Source of the DNA: an uncultured Bacteroidota bacterium
GTDB taxonomy: Bacteria > Bacteroidota > Bacteroidia > Chitinophagales > Saprospiraceae
Reading direction: 5' to 3'
Length of the DNA stretch: 6,428 nt
Assembly (NCBI GenBank): GCA_937876435.1
Contig: CALEIL010000222.1
Span: 1 to 6,428 of the forward strand
Part shown: piece after piece, positions 1 through 5,597 of the stretch
Layout of the letters: each line of letters begins with the position of its first letter
Position numbering within the stretch: position 1 is the stretch's first letter
The notes under the pieces: model-generated
Told to the model about the DNA's origin: nothing
What the model saw: only the letters and a program-made list of their open reading frames with translations
The model's database searches: none
Made by a program: the position numbers and the translations under genes

Positions 1-477
1 AAGTGCGTGGATGAACACGCCGATTCATTATTCAGGTACTGTATAGGCCTGACCCGCAACCAAGCCGACGCGGATGATCTTGTACAGACCTCATTCAGAA
101 AGTTATGGGAAAACAGAGAAAATCTGGAGAGCAAGGTGGCCAGATCCTGGTTATTCAGGACTGCCTACAGATCCATGATCGACGAATACCGGAAAGTCAA
201 AAGAGAGCGGGAATACCGAAACCTTCAGGTAGAACGGACGATGGAATTTCAAAGCTCGATAGAGGAAAAAGATTTGGTCAGAAAAGCTTTAGCGGTTCTG
301 ACAGATGAGCAAAAAAATCTGATCCTGCTCAGAGATTATGAAGGGTATTCCTACGAAGAGTTGTGCGAGATAACGGGCATGTCGATGCCCAATGTAAAAA
401 CGACTTTATTCAGATCCCGGAAAAAGTTGAAAGAGAAACTATTAGAAATGAACTTCACAAAATATAACGTAAAATGA
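1..477 (+). CDS. ECF-type RNA polymerase sigma factor (5' end cut by window edge)
   Basis: This is a sigma-70 family protein of the extracytoplasmic-function type, which directs RNA polymerase to a small regulon from the cytoplasm. The frame is open from base 1 and 158 residues are visible. A GTG at 7 could be a start, but region 2 begins right there, so the true start probably lies a few codons to the left of the window. Seen directly: sigma region 2 at about residues 8-68, with the acidic DADDLVQ stretch and KLWENR of region 2.2 and the SWLFRTAYRSMIDEYRK segment that resembles region 2.3-2.4. A charged linker follows, then region 4 at about 96-146 with the helix-turn-helix EELCEITGMSMPNVKTTLFR. 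Region 1.1 and region 3 are absent, as is normal for ECF factors. The stop codon overlaps the ATG of the next gene (ATGA at 474-477), so the two are probably translationally coupled. The downstream membrane protein probably controls it. The regulon cannot be told from the window. Confidence 0.93.
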   Translation, partial: KCVDEHADSLFRYCIGLTRNQADADDLVQTSFRKLWENRENLESKVARSWLFRTAYRSMIDEYRKVKREREYRNLQVERTMEFQSSIEEKDLVRKALAVLTDEQKNLILLRDYEGYSYEELCEITGMSMPNVKTTLFRSRKKLKEKLLEMNFTKYNVK

Positions 478-1379
478 AAATCACGATAGAGAATTATGAG
501 AGATACGCGCTGGATTTTCTGGAAGGACATCTGGGGCAAAAAGAGGAAGAGGAATTTCAGAATTTTCTGGATGAGAATCCGGATATAATGGAGGAATTGC
601 AAGGGATCGACGAAGTGGTTCTGATTCCGGATATGGAAATACATTACCCCCATAAGGCGAACCTGTACCGAAATAAAAGAATGGGCATTATCCCGCTATG
701 GAAAACTTCCAGGCTGATCGCAGCGGCGGTGACTTTGCTTTTGATTACAGCCACCGTTTTATTTATTCGGAATACGACCACTACCCCGGCCGAAAATCTG
801 ACGGATAATCAACCCCCCAAAGTGGAAACACCCACCGAACAGAATAAACTACCAGCTATTAAAACACCAATGCCGGCGGAGCAGCCTGTAGCATCAGTCA
901 TGGCCCGCAAGGGAAATGCTTCAGACGAGAAGGAGAATATCGTTCAAAGCTCTCCGGCATTGAATTTTGGGTCCCGGGATGAAAGCGCATCAACACGCCC
1001 GGTTCAGGAAAAAAGTCCAACCACCATCCATGAAGATATAGCCAGTGAACCGGTACCCACCCTGGAACGTCAGGACGTACGTACACTGGAAACCGATAAA
1101 CCCCTCGAAGGATTGCAAGTAATGGAAGAGATAAAATCAATTCCTCAGAATGATCGGGCCTCGGTCCTGGCTTTACTGCCCGTAAAATCTGCTAAAGTCG
1201 ATGCAGAGCGATCGATCCACCTGACCAGTCTGGCTTCTTTTTCAGAGAACGAAAGCAGCTCAACATTTGAAATCCGCATCCCGGGACAGTTTTTATCTGA
1301 AACCTGGACGGATGTGAGCTTATCGACTATCAAGGATCAAATACTACCCGAATTTCTTAAAAACAGACAAAACCTATAA
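474..1379 (+). CDS. Membrane-spanning anti-sigma factor-like protein
   Basis: This 301-residue protein probably binds and inhibits the sigma factor encoded just upstream. Residues about 6-45 (NYERYALDFLEGHL...EEEEFQNFLDENPDI) have the helical pattern of the N-terminal anti-sigma segment common in Bacteroidota (Y-x-x-Y-x-x-D/E-G-x-L then an acidic helix and NPD). The Cys/His residues of zinc-binding anti-sigma domains are missing. One hydrophobic segment at about 80-98, preceded by basic residues, predicts a single membrane pass with the N-terminus inside. About 200 residues then lie in the periplasm. Residues 100-215 are Pro/Thr/Glu-rich and probably disordered. The last 60 residues look more ordered (STFEIRIPGQFL near 263-274). 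The ATG overlaps the sigma gene stop, and the next gene starts after 2 bp, so this is the middle gene of an operon. No Shine-Dalgarno sequence is seen. The anti-sigma role rests on gene order, the N-terminal pattern and topology, and is not proven. The periplasmic part matches no family I recognise. Confidence 0.82.
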   Translation: MKITIENYERYALDFLEGHLGQKEEEEFQNFLDENPDIMEELQGIDEVVLIPDMEIHYPHKANLYRNKRMGIIPLWKTSRLIAAAVTLLLITATVLFIRNTTTTPAENLTDNQPPKVETPTEQNKLPAIKTPMPAEQPVASVMARKGNASDEKENIVQSSPALNFGSRDESASTRPVQEKSPTTIHEDIASEPVPTLERQDVRTLETDKPLEGLQVMEEIKSIPQNDRASVLALLPVKSAKVDAERSIHLTSLASFSENESSSTFEIRIPGQFLSETWTDVSLSTIKDQILPEFLKNRQNL

Positions 1380-1381
1380 AA

Positions 1382-2494
1382 ATGAAAAATTGGAAGCTAA
1401 TACTCACGGTTGTTTCAGCCTTACTATTTGCGGGAGTAGTCTCCGGCTATTCCCAGGATACCACGTCAATGTCCACACGGGACAGTCTCGATGTACAGAT
1501 TGATAGCGCTGAGCAGGAAATAGCTAAAATGGCGAAGAAACTGGAAGATCTCCTGTCCAAACTGGGAGAAAAGACCTCAGAACAAATCCAAAAAGAGGTC
1601 GCAAGAGAAATCGCTGAGGCCATGAAAGAACTGGAAGAAGAATTGAAGGACCTCAATCAAGAACTGGAGGAGGAAGCCAGGGAACTGGAACGCGAACTGG
1701 AGGAGGAAGCCAAAGAATTGGAACGTGAATTGGAAGAAGAGGCTGAAGAATGGGAACGCGATGACGACAAACGAAAGGATAGTAAAGGTGAGTCAGAGGA
1801 CATCTTTGGTGAAGTACTGGATGGCCTGGATATCAAGTTCAATAAAAAGAAGGATAAACTGGCAAATGTCAAAACCAGATGGTTCCTCGTGGATCTGGGT
1901 TTTGCGAGTTACATAGCTCCTAATACACTTCCCGAGATTAATGGCATCAATCCGATGGAACCAGACATCATCAATAGCGTCAGCTGGAGACTCCATTTGG
2001 TCAATCAAAGGATCAACCTGATCAACCACCGGGTAAATCTGATATACGGAGCAGGATTTTCATTCAACTTTTACGGATTTTCAAATCCAGTGACCCTGGT
2101 ACCTTCGAGTCCATCGGTCAATTTTACCATCCCCGACGGCAACGAAGTGTCGTATAAGAAAAACCATCTCCGGGCTTCATATCTGCACCTCCCGGTCATG
2201 CTCAATCTAGAAACAAATCCCTATCAGAAAAGTAAAAGCTTCCATCTCAATGCGGGAGTATATGGCAACGTATTGATGGGTGGTAAAACGTCCCAGAAGA
2301 CAGACAACAGAAAGTCCAAAATCAAGAATAAGTACAACCTGGAAAACTTCCAGTACGGATTAATCGGCCAGATTGGTTATGGTCCGGTCACATTCTACGG
2401 CACTTATGGATTGAACGAACTGTTCAAAGCCGAAAAGGATAATGGGTACACGGTGAACCCGATCACTTTCGGGATCAAAGTGATTCCGTTCTGA
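1382..2494 (+). CDS. Exported coiled-coil / outer-membrane beta-barrel protein
   Basis: This 370-residue protein is predicted to sit in the outer membrane with an N-terminal periplasmic coiled coil. Residues 1-25 form a signal peptide (MKNWK, hydrophobic core LILTVVSALLFAGVV, likely cut before QD at 25-26). Residues about 35-127 are a highly charged Glu/Lys/Arg helix with a regular leucine pattern, part of it an 11-residue tandem repeat. A charged linker (about 127-165) follows. Residues about 166-370 alternate polar and hydrophobic or aromatic residues in short strands (WFLVDLGFASY, LIYGAGFSFNFYGF, YLHLPVMLNLE, FHLNAGVYGNVLMGG, QYGLIGQIGYGPVTFYGTYGL) and end in NPITFGIKVIPF. The terminal Phe and this pattern resemble the PorT-like/outer-membrane beta-barrel families of Bacteroidota. 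The gene starts 2 bp after the anti-sigma gene, so it is probably co-transcribed with the sigma pair and may be its sensor or target. An OmpA-type peptidoglycan-binding domain is not seen. Membrane location is inferred; the ligand is unknown. Confidence 0.8.
   Translation: MKNWKLILTVVSALLFAGVVSGYSQDTTSMSTRDSLDVQIDSAEQEIAKMAKKLEDLLSKLGEKTSEQIQKEVAREIAEAMKELEEELKDLNQELEEEARELERELEEEAKELERELEEEAEEWERDDDKRKDSKGESEDIFGEVLDGLDIKFNKKKDKLANVKTRWFLVDLGFASYIAPNTLPEINGINPMEPDIINSVSWRLHLVNQRINLINHRVNLIYGAGFSFNFYGFSNPVTLVPSSPSVNFTIPDGNEVSYKKNHLRASYLHLPVMLNLETNPYQKSKSFHLNAGVYGNVLMGGKTSQKTDNRKSKIKNKYNLENFQYGLIGQIGYGPVTFYGTYGLNELFKAEKDNGYTVNPITFGIKVIPF
1661..1759 (+). repeat. Three 33-bp in-frame tandem repeats encoding an 11-residue coiled-coil unit
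   Basis: Three consecutive 33-bp units lie at 1661-1693, 1694-1726 and 1727-1759, inside the barrel gene. They encode ELEEEARELER, ELEEEAKELER and ELEEEAEEWER (residues 94-126). A more diverged copy, ELEEELKDLNQ, precedes them at 1628-1660. Units one and two are almost identical at DNA level (GAACTGGAGGAGGAAGCC in both), while unit three differs mainly at third codon positions. Hydrophobic residues fall at positions 2, 6 and 9 of each unit, the 3-4-4 spacing of a hendecad coiled coil, not a heptad. Confidence 0.85.
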
Positions 2495-2517
2495 TGATCA
2501 TTTCGATTCAATGAAGA

Positions 2518-2558
2518 ATGGTCCGCTCTGCGGACCATCCAGTTGGATCATGGTCCGC
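2518..2558. repeat. Nested inverted repeat with three copies of a 9-bp arm
   Basis: ATGGTCCGC (2518-2526) is followed after TCT by its exact reverse complement GCGGACCAT (2530-2538), and the first arm recurs in direct orientation at 2550-2558. The middle arm can pair with either neighbour: a tight 3-nt-loop hairpin or an 11-nt-loop alternative. It starts 24 bp after the stop of the barrel gene. No T-tract follows on the + strand, so it is not a standard intrinsic terminator, although it could act as a stabilising 3' hairpin or be one copy of a dispersed intergenic repeat. Confidence 0.7.
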
Positions 2559-2742
2559 GAAGCGCCCCATCAAACAGAGCGAGAATGAGAGCGAAGAGCG
2601 AAGATCTACCGTAAGAATTTGCCCTGCGGTCTTCCCTGAGTGCACAAATTCCGAAACACCAGAAAATTGGCAGCCCGCCAGGCAAAAGCTACTCAAACCC
2701 AAACCCACACCCCAACTCACACCTGTAACTATCCATTGTCCA
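2559..2742. other. Rest of the convergent intergenic region: small repeats and a C-rich tract
   Basis: This stretch lies between the stops of the + strand operon and the minus-strand GH9 gene, and I see no gene in it. It contains GAGCGA three times (2577-2582, 2589-2594, 2596-2601). An inverted repeat GAATTTG (2615-2621) / CAAATTC (2645-2651) encloses 23 nt. On the minus strand a very weak hairpin (TGGC-GGGCT-GCCA, plus coordinates 2668-2680) is followed by ATTTT; it could help end GH9 transcription, but the stem has only 4 bp. A C/A-rich tract with C-runs at 2698-2700, 2704-2706 and 2710-2713 makes the minus strand G-rich. Confidence 0.5.
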
Positions 2743-4536
2743 CTATTTCTCCAGCAACACCCACATCAATATCGCATCCGCCGTCCCATCCATCGTGGGC
2801 TCGTTGGTCGAATAATCCCCAATATCATCGTGGTAAGTCACATAATCATTCTGGAAGTCGGCAAATTCATCGGGTTCCAGCAATGTCAAGCCCAACAAAT
2901 TATCGTAAATAGACCGGTAAACAGGACCATCGATCAGCCCACCAGGAGGTGTATCCTGGATTAAAACGGTGGATGGGAGATGGACGTCCACCGGATATTC
3001 TCCCCCTGCGGGAATGCCTGTAAACATGGAAGTTCCCCAGGGATTTCGCCCCAGCAACCAATCCCGGTGCATCAACATCCCGGCGTGAAATTGATGATCT
3101 CCGGTCATTTTCTCGTACAGAGCTACCTGCGTGATAAAGTTCACCATCAGATTGTTGGAACACCATATAAAAGGAACTCCTATTTGAAAGGCGTTGGTGG
3201 CTGCCCGCTTGAGAACGTTTTCGATGTTCATCCTGTACCACATCGCAAGACTGTCTCTGACGTCGGCCGGGGCGACCGAAAACAAAGAATAATGACCCAT
3301 ATTCATAAAAGGATATTTCTGATAGTGATTCATAGAATCGCGCATCATCCACCCATCTGCCGCGATCTGACGCGCATGGTGGATCGATTTCTCCAGGTAC
3401 TCCTGGTCGCCGGTCAACCGGTACAGCTCCGCTGCACCCCATTCCATGTCATCGTGCCAGGAATCTTCATTGTACCGATAGGGAGCCCCATACGAATTAC
3501 CCTGCTGAAATCCGGGGTTCTTTTCCCCCATTTCAAATAATTCGACCGCTGCATTCCGGCACCGAAGGGCAAATCCCGAATCTATATCCTCAAAAATCCG
3601 GGCGCCTATGGCCAGCGCTGCAGCGCATCGGCCGGCCAGGTTGCTGATTCCTGTAGACTCGCATTGCCATTTATTGAGGCCCTGCGGCTGGCCATTGGCG
3701 AAATACGCCGGTCTGTACGAATTTTCACCCCAGCCGTAATCCGCGTTATCGGCATCCGGCAACTTAAATCCCTTGTGATCGCGGTCATCGGCGATCTGAT
3801 GGATCAACCAGTCTTTTTGGGGATGCAATTTCAAGATCCAGTCCAGCCCCCATTTCGCTTCGTCAAGGATGTCCGGGATTCCATTTTGATTCGGATGGCC
3901 AAGCACATCCACTCTGTCCTCGAATGAATCGGGTGAAACCTCGTAAGACATCAATAATCTTGCGGTGGCATTGGACCCCGTAATCAGATATTTCAACTGG
4001 TCACCCGCGTCGTGCCAACCTCCTGAAAAATCGTAAAACGTGGAATCAGAGACCGGTCCGTAGAACAACTTTCCATCCTGCTGGTGACACACCACCCCAA
4101 AGTATGGGTTATATCCGCATCGCTGCTGACGCATAAAACTGAGTAAATCGGTTGTGTGGGGACTATACGGCTGATTTTTCACGGCAATGGTCGCCGTCGT
4201 CTGACCAGCATGAATCACCTCATATTGGCCGATCTCAGTCAGAAAGGAAACATCCGCCAGGTATTGATGGCGAAATTTTCCCCATACACCGGATTCCATT
4301 TTAACAGTTTTGACATCGGAGGACCTGGAGGATTTGTTCGACTTGACGGTCACACCGGAAGACAAGGGTGTCTCCGTCATAATCAACAAAATTTTATCCT
4401 CCCCGGGCATGTATCCCAATTGGTTGTAGCGCACGTATATTTCCTGACCCGCTAAAGGAAAAAATGCCAACATCAAAAACAGGATCGCCGAATAGCTTTT
4501 CAGGCAGAAGTTGAAATGGAAGTCTGGTTTACTCAT
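2743..4536 (-). CDS. Secreted glycoside hydrolase family 9 enzyme with N-terminal Ig-like domain
   Basis: This 597-residue enzyme probably hydrolyses beta-1,4-linked glucan (endoglucanase type) or a related beta-linked polymer, outside the cytoplasm. Residues 1-30 are a signal peptide (hydrophobic core AILFLMLAFFPLAG, likely cut before QE), with no lipobox Cys. Residues about 31-120 form the Ig-like domain typical of many GH9 enzymes (YVRYNQLGYMPGEDK at its start). Residues about 125-597 are the catalytic domain. GGWHDAGD at 172-179 supplies the paired Asp residues D176 and D179; the general base is one of this motif. E579 in DYSTNEPTMDG matches the C-terminal catalytic acid. LLGRNPWGTSMFTG (494-507) is the usual late motif. 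C140, C150/H151 and H175 match the structural zinc site known from Ig-containing GH9 proteins. H519 takes the place of the usual HHR-type substrate motif, but HR is absent. There is no carbohydrate-binding module, dockerin or type IX sorting tail. The ATG at 4536 is supported by the signal peptide following it. Length and domains look complete. The specificity could instead be exo-glucosaminidase-like. Confidence 0.93.
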   Translation of the reverse strand: MSKPDFHFNFCLKSYSAILFLMLAFFPLAGQEIYVRYNQLGYMPGEDKILLIMTETPLSSGVTVKSNKSSRSSDVKTVKMESGVWGKFRHQYLADVSFLTEIGQYEVIHAGQTTATIAVKNQPYSPHTTDLLSFMRQQRCGYNPYFGVVCHQQDGKLFYGPVSDSTFYDFSGGWHDAGDQLKYLITGSNATARLLMSYEVSPDSFEDRVDVLGHPNQNGIPDILDEAKWGLDWILKLHPQKDWLIHQIADDRDHKGFKLPDADNADYGWGENSYRPAYFANGQPQGLNKWQCESTGISNLAGRCAAALAIGARIFEDIDSGFALRCRNAAVELFEMGEKNPGFQQGNSYGAPYRYNEDSWHDDMEWGAAELYRLTGDQEYLEKSIHHARQIAADGWMMRDSMNHYQKYPFMNMGHYSLFSVAPADVRDSLAMWYRMNIENVLKRAATNAFQIGVPFIWCSNNLMVNFITQVALYEKMTGDHQFHAGMLMHRDWLLGRNPWGTSMFTGIPAGGEYPVDVHLPSTVLIQDTPPGGLIDGPVYRSIYDNLLGLTLLEPDEFADFQNDYVTYHDDIGDYSTNEPTMDGTADAILMWVLLEK

Positions 4537-4883
4537 GTTCGTGGTTTAGTACCCGGGAGGGTTGATTGTATTTCCCGCAAAGCAAGGCAGCCTTGCTTAA
4601 GGGCCACAATTCAGAAGTAGAAATCCTGAAAGGTTGATAGAAGAACCGTTTGGAGTCGGAAAAAAGCGCATGCCATCACCGACTGCATTCGGCTGTGAGA
4701 TGTGAACCATTATTTCCTTTCAGTCAGACGCGGGTAATAGATCAACTTCGAGACCAATTTTTGTTTATAATGGCCATTAAATTAACATTTCACATTGAAT
4801 CTGACGGTATAAAGAACAAAAATTAATTTGAGTTCGTTATGTAAAAGCATCCCCTCATTTCTTTAAATTCGAAATTCAACCAT
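4537..4883. other. Divergent intergenic region between the GH9 gene and the HhH gene
   Basis: These 347 bp must hold the promoters of both flanking genes, since the genes point away from each other. No coding region or RNA gene is recognisable. For the minus-strand GH9 gene, TACTTCTG (plus coordinates 4612-4619) is a one-mismatch fit to the Bacteroidota TAnnTTTG element, but no convincing TTTG lies 19-21 nt upstream. For the + strand gene, TAAATTCG (4864-4871) fits with one mismatch but would leave an almost leaderless message, and it also lacks a good -33 partner. The right half (4741-4883) is strongly AT-rich. It includes the 10-bp palindrome AAATTAATTT (4820-4829). Neither promoter is assigned with confidence. 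Confidence 0.5.
4580..4598. repeat. 8-bp perfect hairpin in the GH9 upstream region
   Basis: AAGCAAGG (4580-4587), CAG, then CCTTGCTT (4591-4598) form a perfect 8-bp stem with a 3-nt loop. It lies 44 bp upstream of the GH9 start codon and just downstream of the possible -7 element at 4612-4619, so it would be near the 5' end of the GH9 leader if that promoter is real. It could be a leader hairpin that protects the mRNA, or a dyad bound by a regulator. No T-tract follows on either strand, which argues against a terminator. Confidence 0.5.
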
Positions 4884-5393
4884 ATGGGATTTATTGTAGC
4901 AGGATTGACAATGATGTTTGGTTCCCCTTTTAGTATTATCCTCTTTGGAACAGGCGTCATAGTAGGTTATTTGCTGTCCGAAAATCAAAGAACCCGGCAA
5001 AAACAACTCGAACAGGCCTACGACGAATTGAATGATATGCTCCTGGAGAAAGAAGGCCGGATAGACAAACTGGAAGAGTACATCGACCGGTTGCACCAGC
5101 GGCAAATTGGCGAACCCGCTGAGGAAAAAACTTCCGACTCCGATCTCCCCTCGGAAAAAAAGGATGATCTGACGCTCCTCGAAGGAATCGGTCGCAAATC
5201 CGTGGAAATTCTCAACAACAGTGGAATTCATACTTTCAAGGATTTGTCCGAAACATCTCTGGATTCCCTGACCCAAATCCTCGAACAGGCAGGTCCAGCC
5301 TATCTGAGGCACGGACACGAAACCTGGGCTAAGCAATCATTGCTCGCAGCCAACGGAGAATGGGAGGCGCTCAAGTCCTGGCAAAAGAGTTAA
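4884..5393 (+). CDS. Membrane-anchored coiled-coil protein with C-terminal helix-hairpin-helix domain
   Basis: This 169-residue protein has three visible parts. Residues about 3-31 are a hydrophobic anchor (SPFSIILFGTGVIVGYLL). Residues about 35-73 form a charged helix with coiled-coil character (QLEQAYDELNDMLLEKEGRI, then DKLEEYIDRLHQ). After an acidic Ser-rich linker (about 75-93), residues about 94-169 match a helix-hairpin-helix domain found in many Bacteroidota proteins: DDLTLLEGIGRKSVEILNNSG (95 on), HTFKDLSE, AGPAYLRHGHETW, then GEWEALKSWQ at the end. LEGIGRKSVEIL is the hairpin (G-x-G) motif that in other proteins contacts DNA backbone or mediates protein contacts. With one anchor it probably faces the cytoplasm, although topology is not certain. 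It is transcribed divergently from GH9; the GH20 gene follows on the same strand 204 bp downstream behind its own promoter, so it is probably a single transcription unit. The cellular role is unknown. Confidence 0.85.
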   Translation: MGFIVAGLTMMFGSPFSIILFGTGVIVGYLLSENQRTRQKQLEQAYDELNDMLLEKEGRIDKLEEYIDRLHQRQIGEPAEEKTSDSDLPSEKKDDLTLLEGIGRKSVEILNNSGIHTFKDLSETSLDSLTQILEQAGPAYLRHGHETWAKQSLLAANGEWEALKSWQKS

Positions 5394-5515
5394 TATCCAT
5401 CCCATCTCCTCTTGACAAGTCAATGCAGCGACGGGCTTTTAAAGATTTTCTAAGAGATCATTGAAAAGGTTTCCGGGAATTTTCACATTTATTCTGGGTA
5501 TCTCCTATTAAAGGT

Positions 5516-5548
5516 TTTGTACATAGTCTCCTTTTTTCATTATATTCG
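5516..5548 (+). promoter_or_regulatory. Bacteroidota-type sigma promoter upstream of the GH20 gene
   Basis: TTTG (5516-5519) and TATATTCG (5541-5548) are separated by 21 nt. The known Bacteroidota housekeeping promoter has TTTG and TAnnTTTG about 19-21 nt apart, so this matches with a single mismatch in the -7 element (TTCG for TTTG). The predicted transcript would start near 5555, giving a leader of about 43 nt before the GH20 ATG. No start site data are available here. Confidence 0.6.
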
Positions 5549-5562
5549 CTTTGAAGCAAATT

Positions 5563-5578
5563 TCAAATTCTAATTTGA
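5563..5578. promoter_or_regulatory. AT-rich dyad in the GH20 leader, possible operator
   Basis: TCAAATT (5563-5569), CT, AATTTGA (5572-5578) is a perfect 7-bp inverted repeat with a 2-bp centre, a layout suited to a dimeric regulator. It lies just downstream of the predicted transcription start and 19 bp before the GH20 ATG, where a bound protein could block transcription. Chance occurrence is possible because the region is AT-rich. Confidence 0.35.
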
Positions 5579-5597
5579 GTACTTCAACTCGATCAAA

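Noticed and set aside
351..653. Minus-strand open frame of 100 codons across the sigma / anti-sigma junction
   Set aside because: It overlaps two well-supported + strand genes and shows no protein features of its own.
1661..1759. CRISPR-like or intergenic repeat
   Set aside because: The repeats are contiguous without spacers, in frame, and encode a coiled coil.
2743..2850. Type IX secretion sorting domain at the GH9 C-terminus
   Set aside because: The protein ends within the GH9 catalytic fold (NEPTMDGTADAILMWVLLEK), so there is no extra C-terminal domain.
2518..2964. Open frame of 148 codons on the + strand starting in the hairpin
   Set aside because: It runs through the intergenic repeats and then antisense into the GH9 gene, has a low-complexity Pro/Thr/Gln-rich composition and no recognisable domain.
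2900..4455. Several open frames of 60-190 codons on either strand inside the GH9 gene
   Set aside because: They are out-of-frame or antisense to a clearly conserved GH9 coding sequence and carry no domain signal.
4766..4771. TATAAT as an E. coli-type -10 box
   Set aside because: No TTGACA-like box lies 16-18 nt upstream, and the phylum suggested by the genes uses a different promoter consensus.
4863..5336. Antisense open frame of 157 codons opposite the HhH gene
   Set aside because: The + strand frame encodes an obvious anchor, coiled coil and HhH domain; the antisense product is the hydrophobic mirror image and has no independent support.
5412..5423. Palindrome TTGACAAGTCAA behind the HhH gene as a terminator or operator
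   Set aside because: The stem is only 5 bp with a 2-nt loop, no T-tract follows, and it sits about 90 bp upstream of the assigned GH20 promoter. It is too weak to call.
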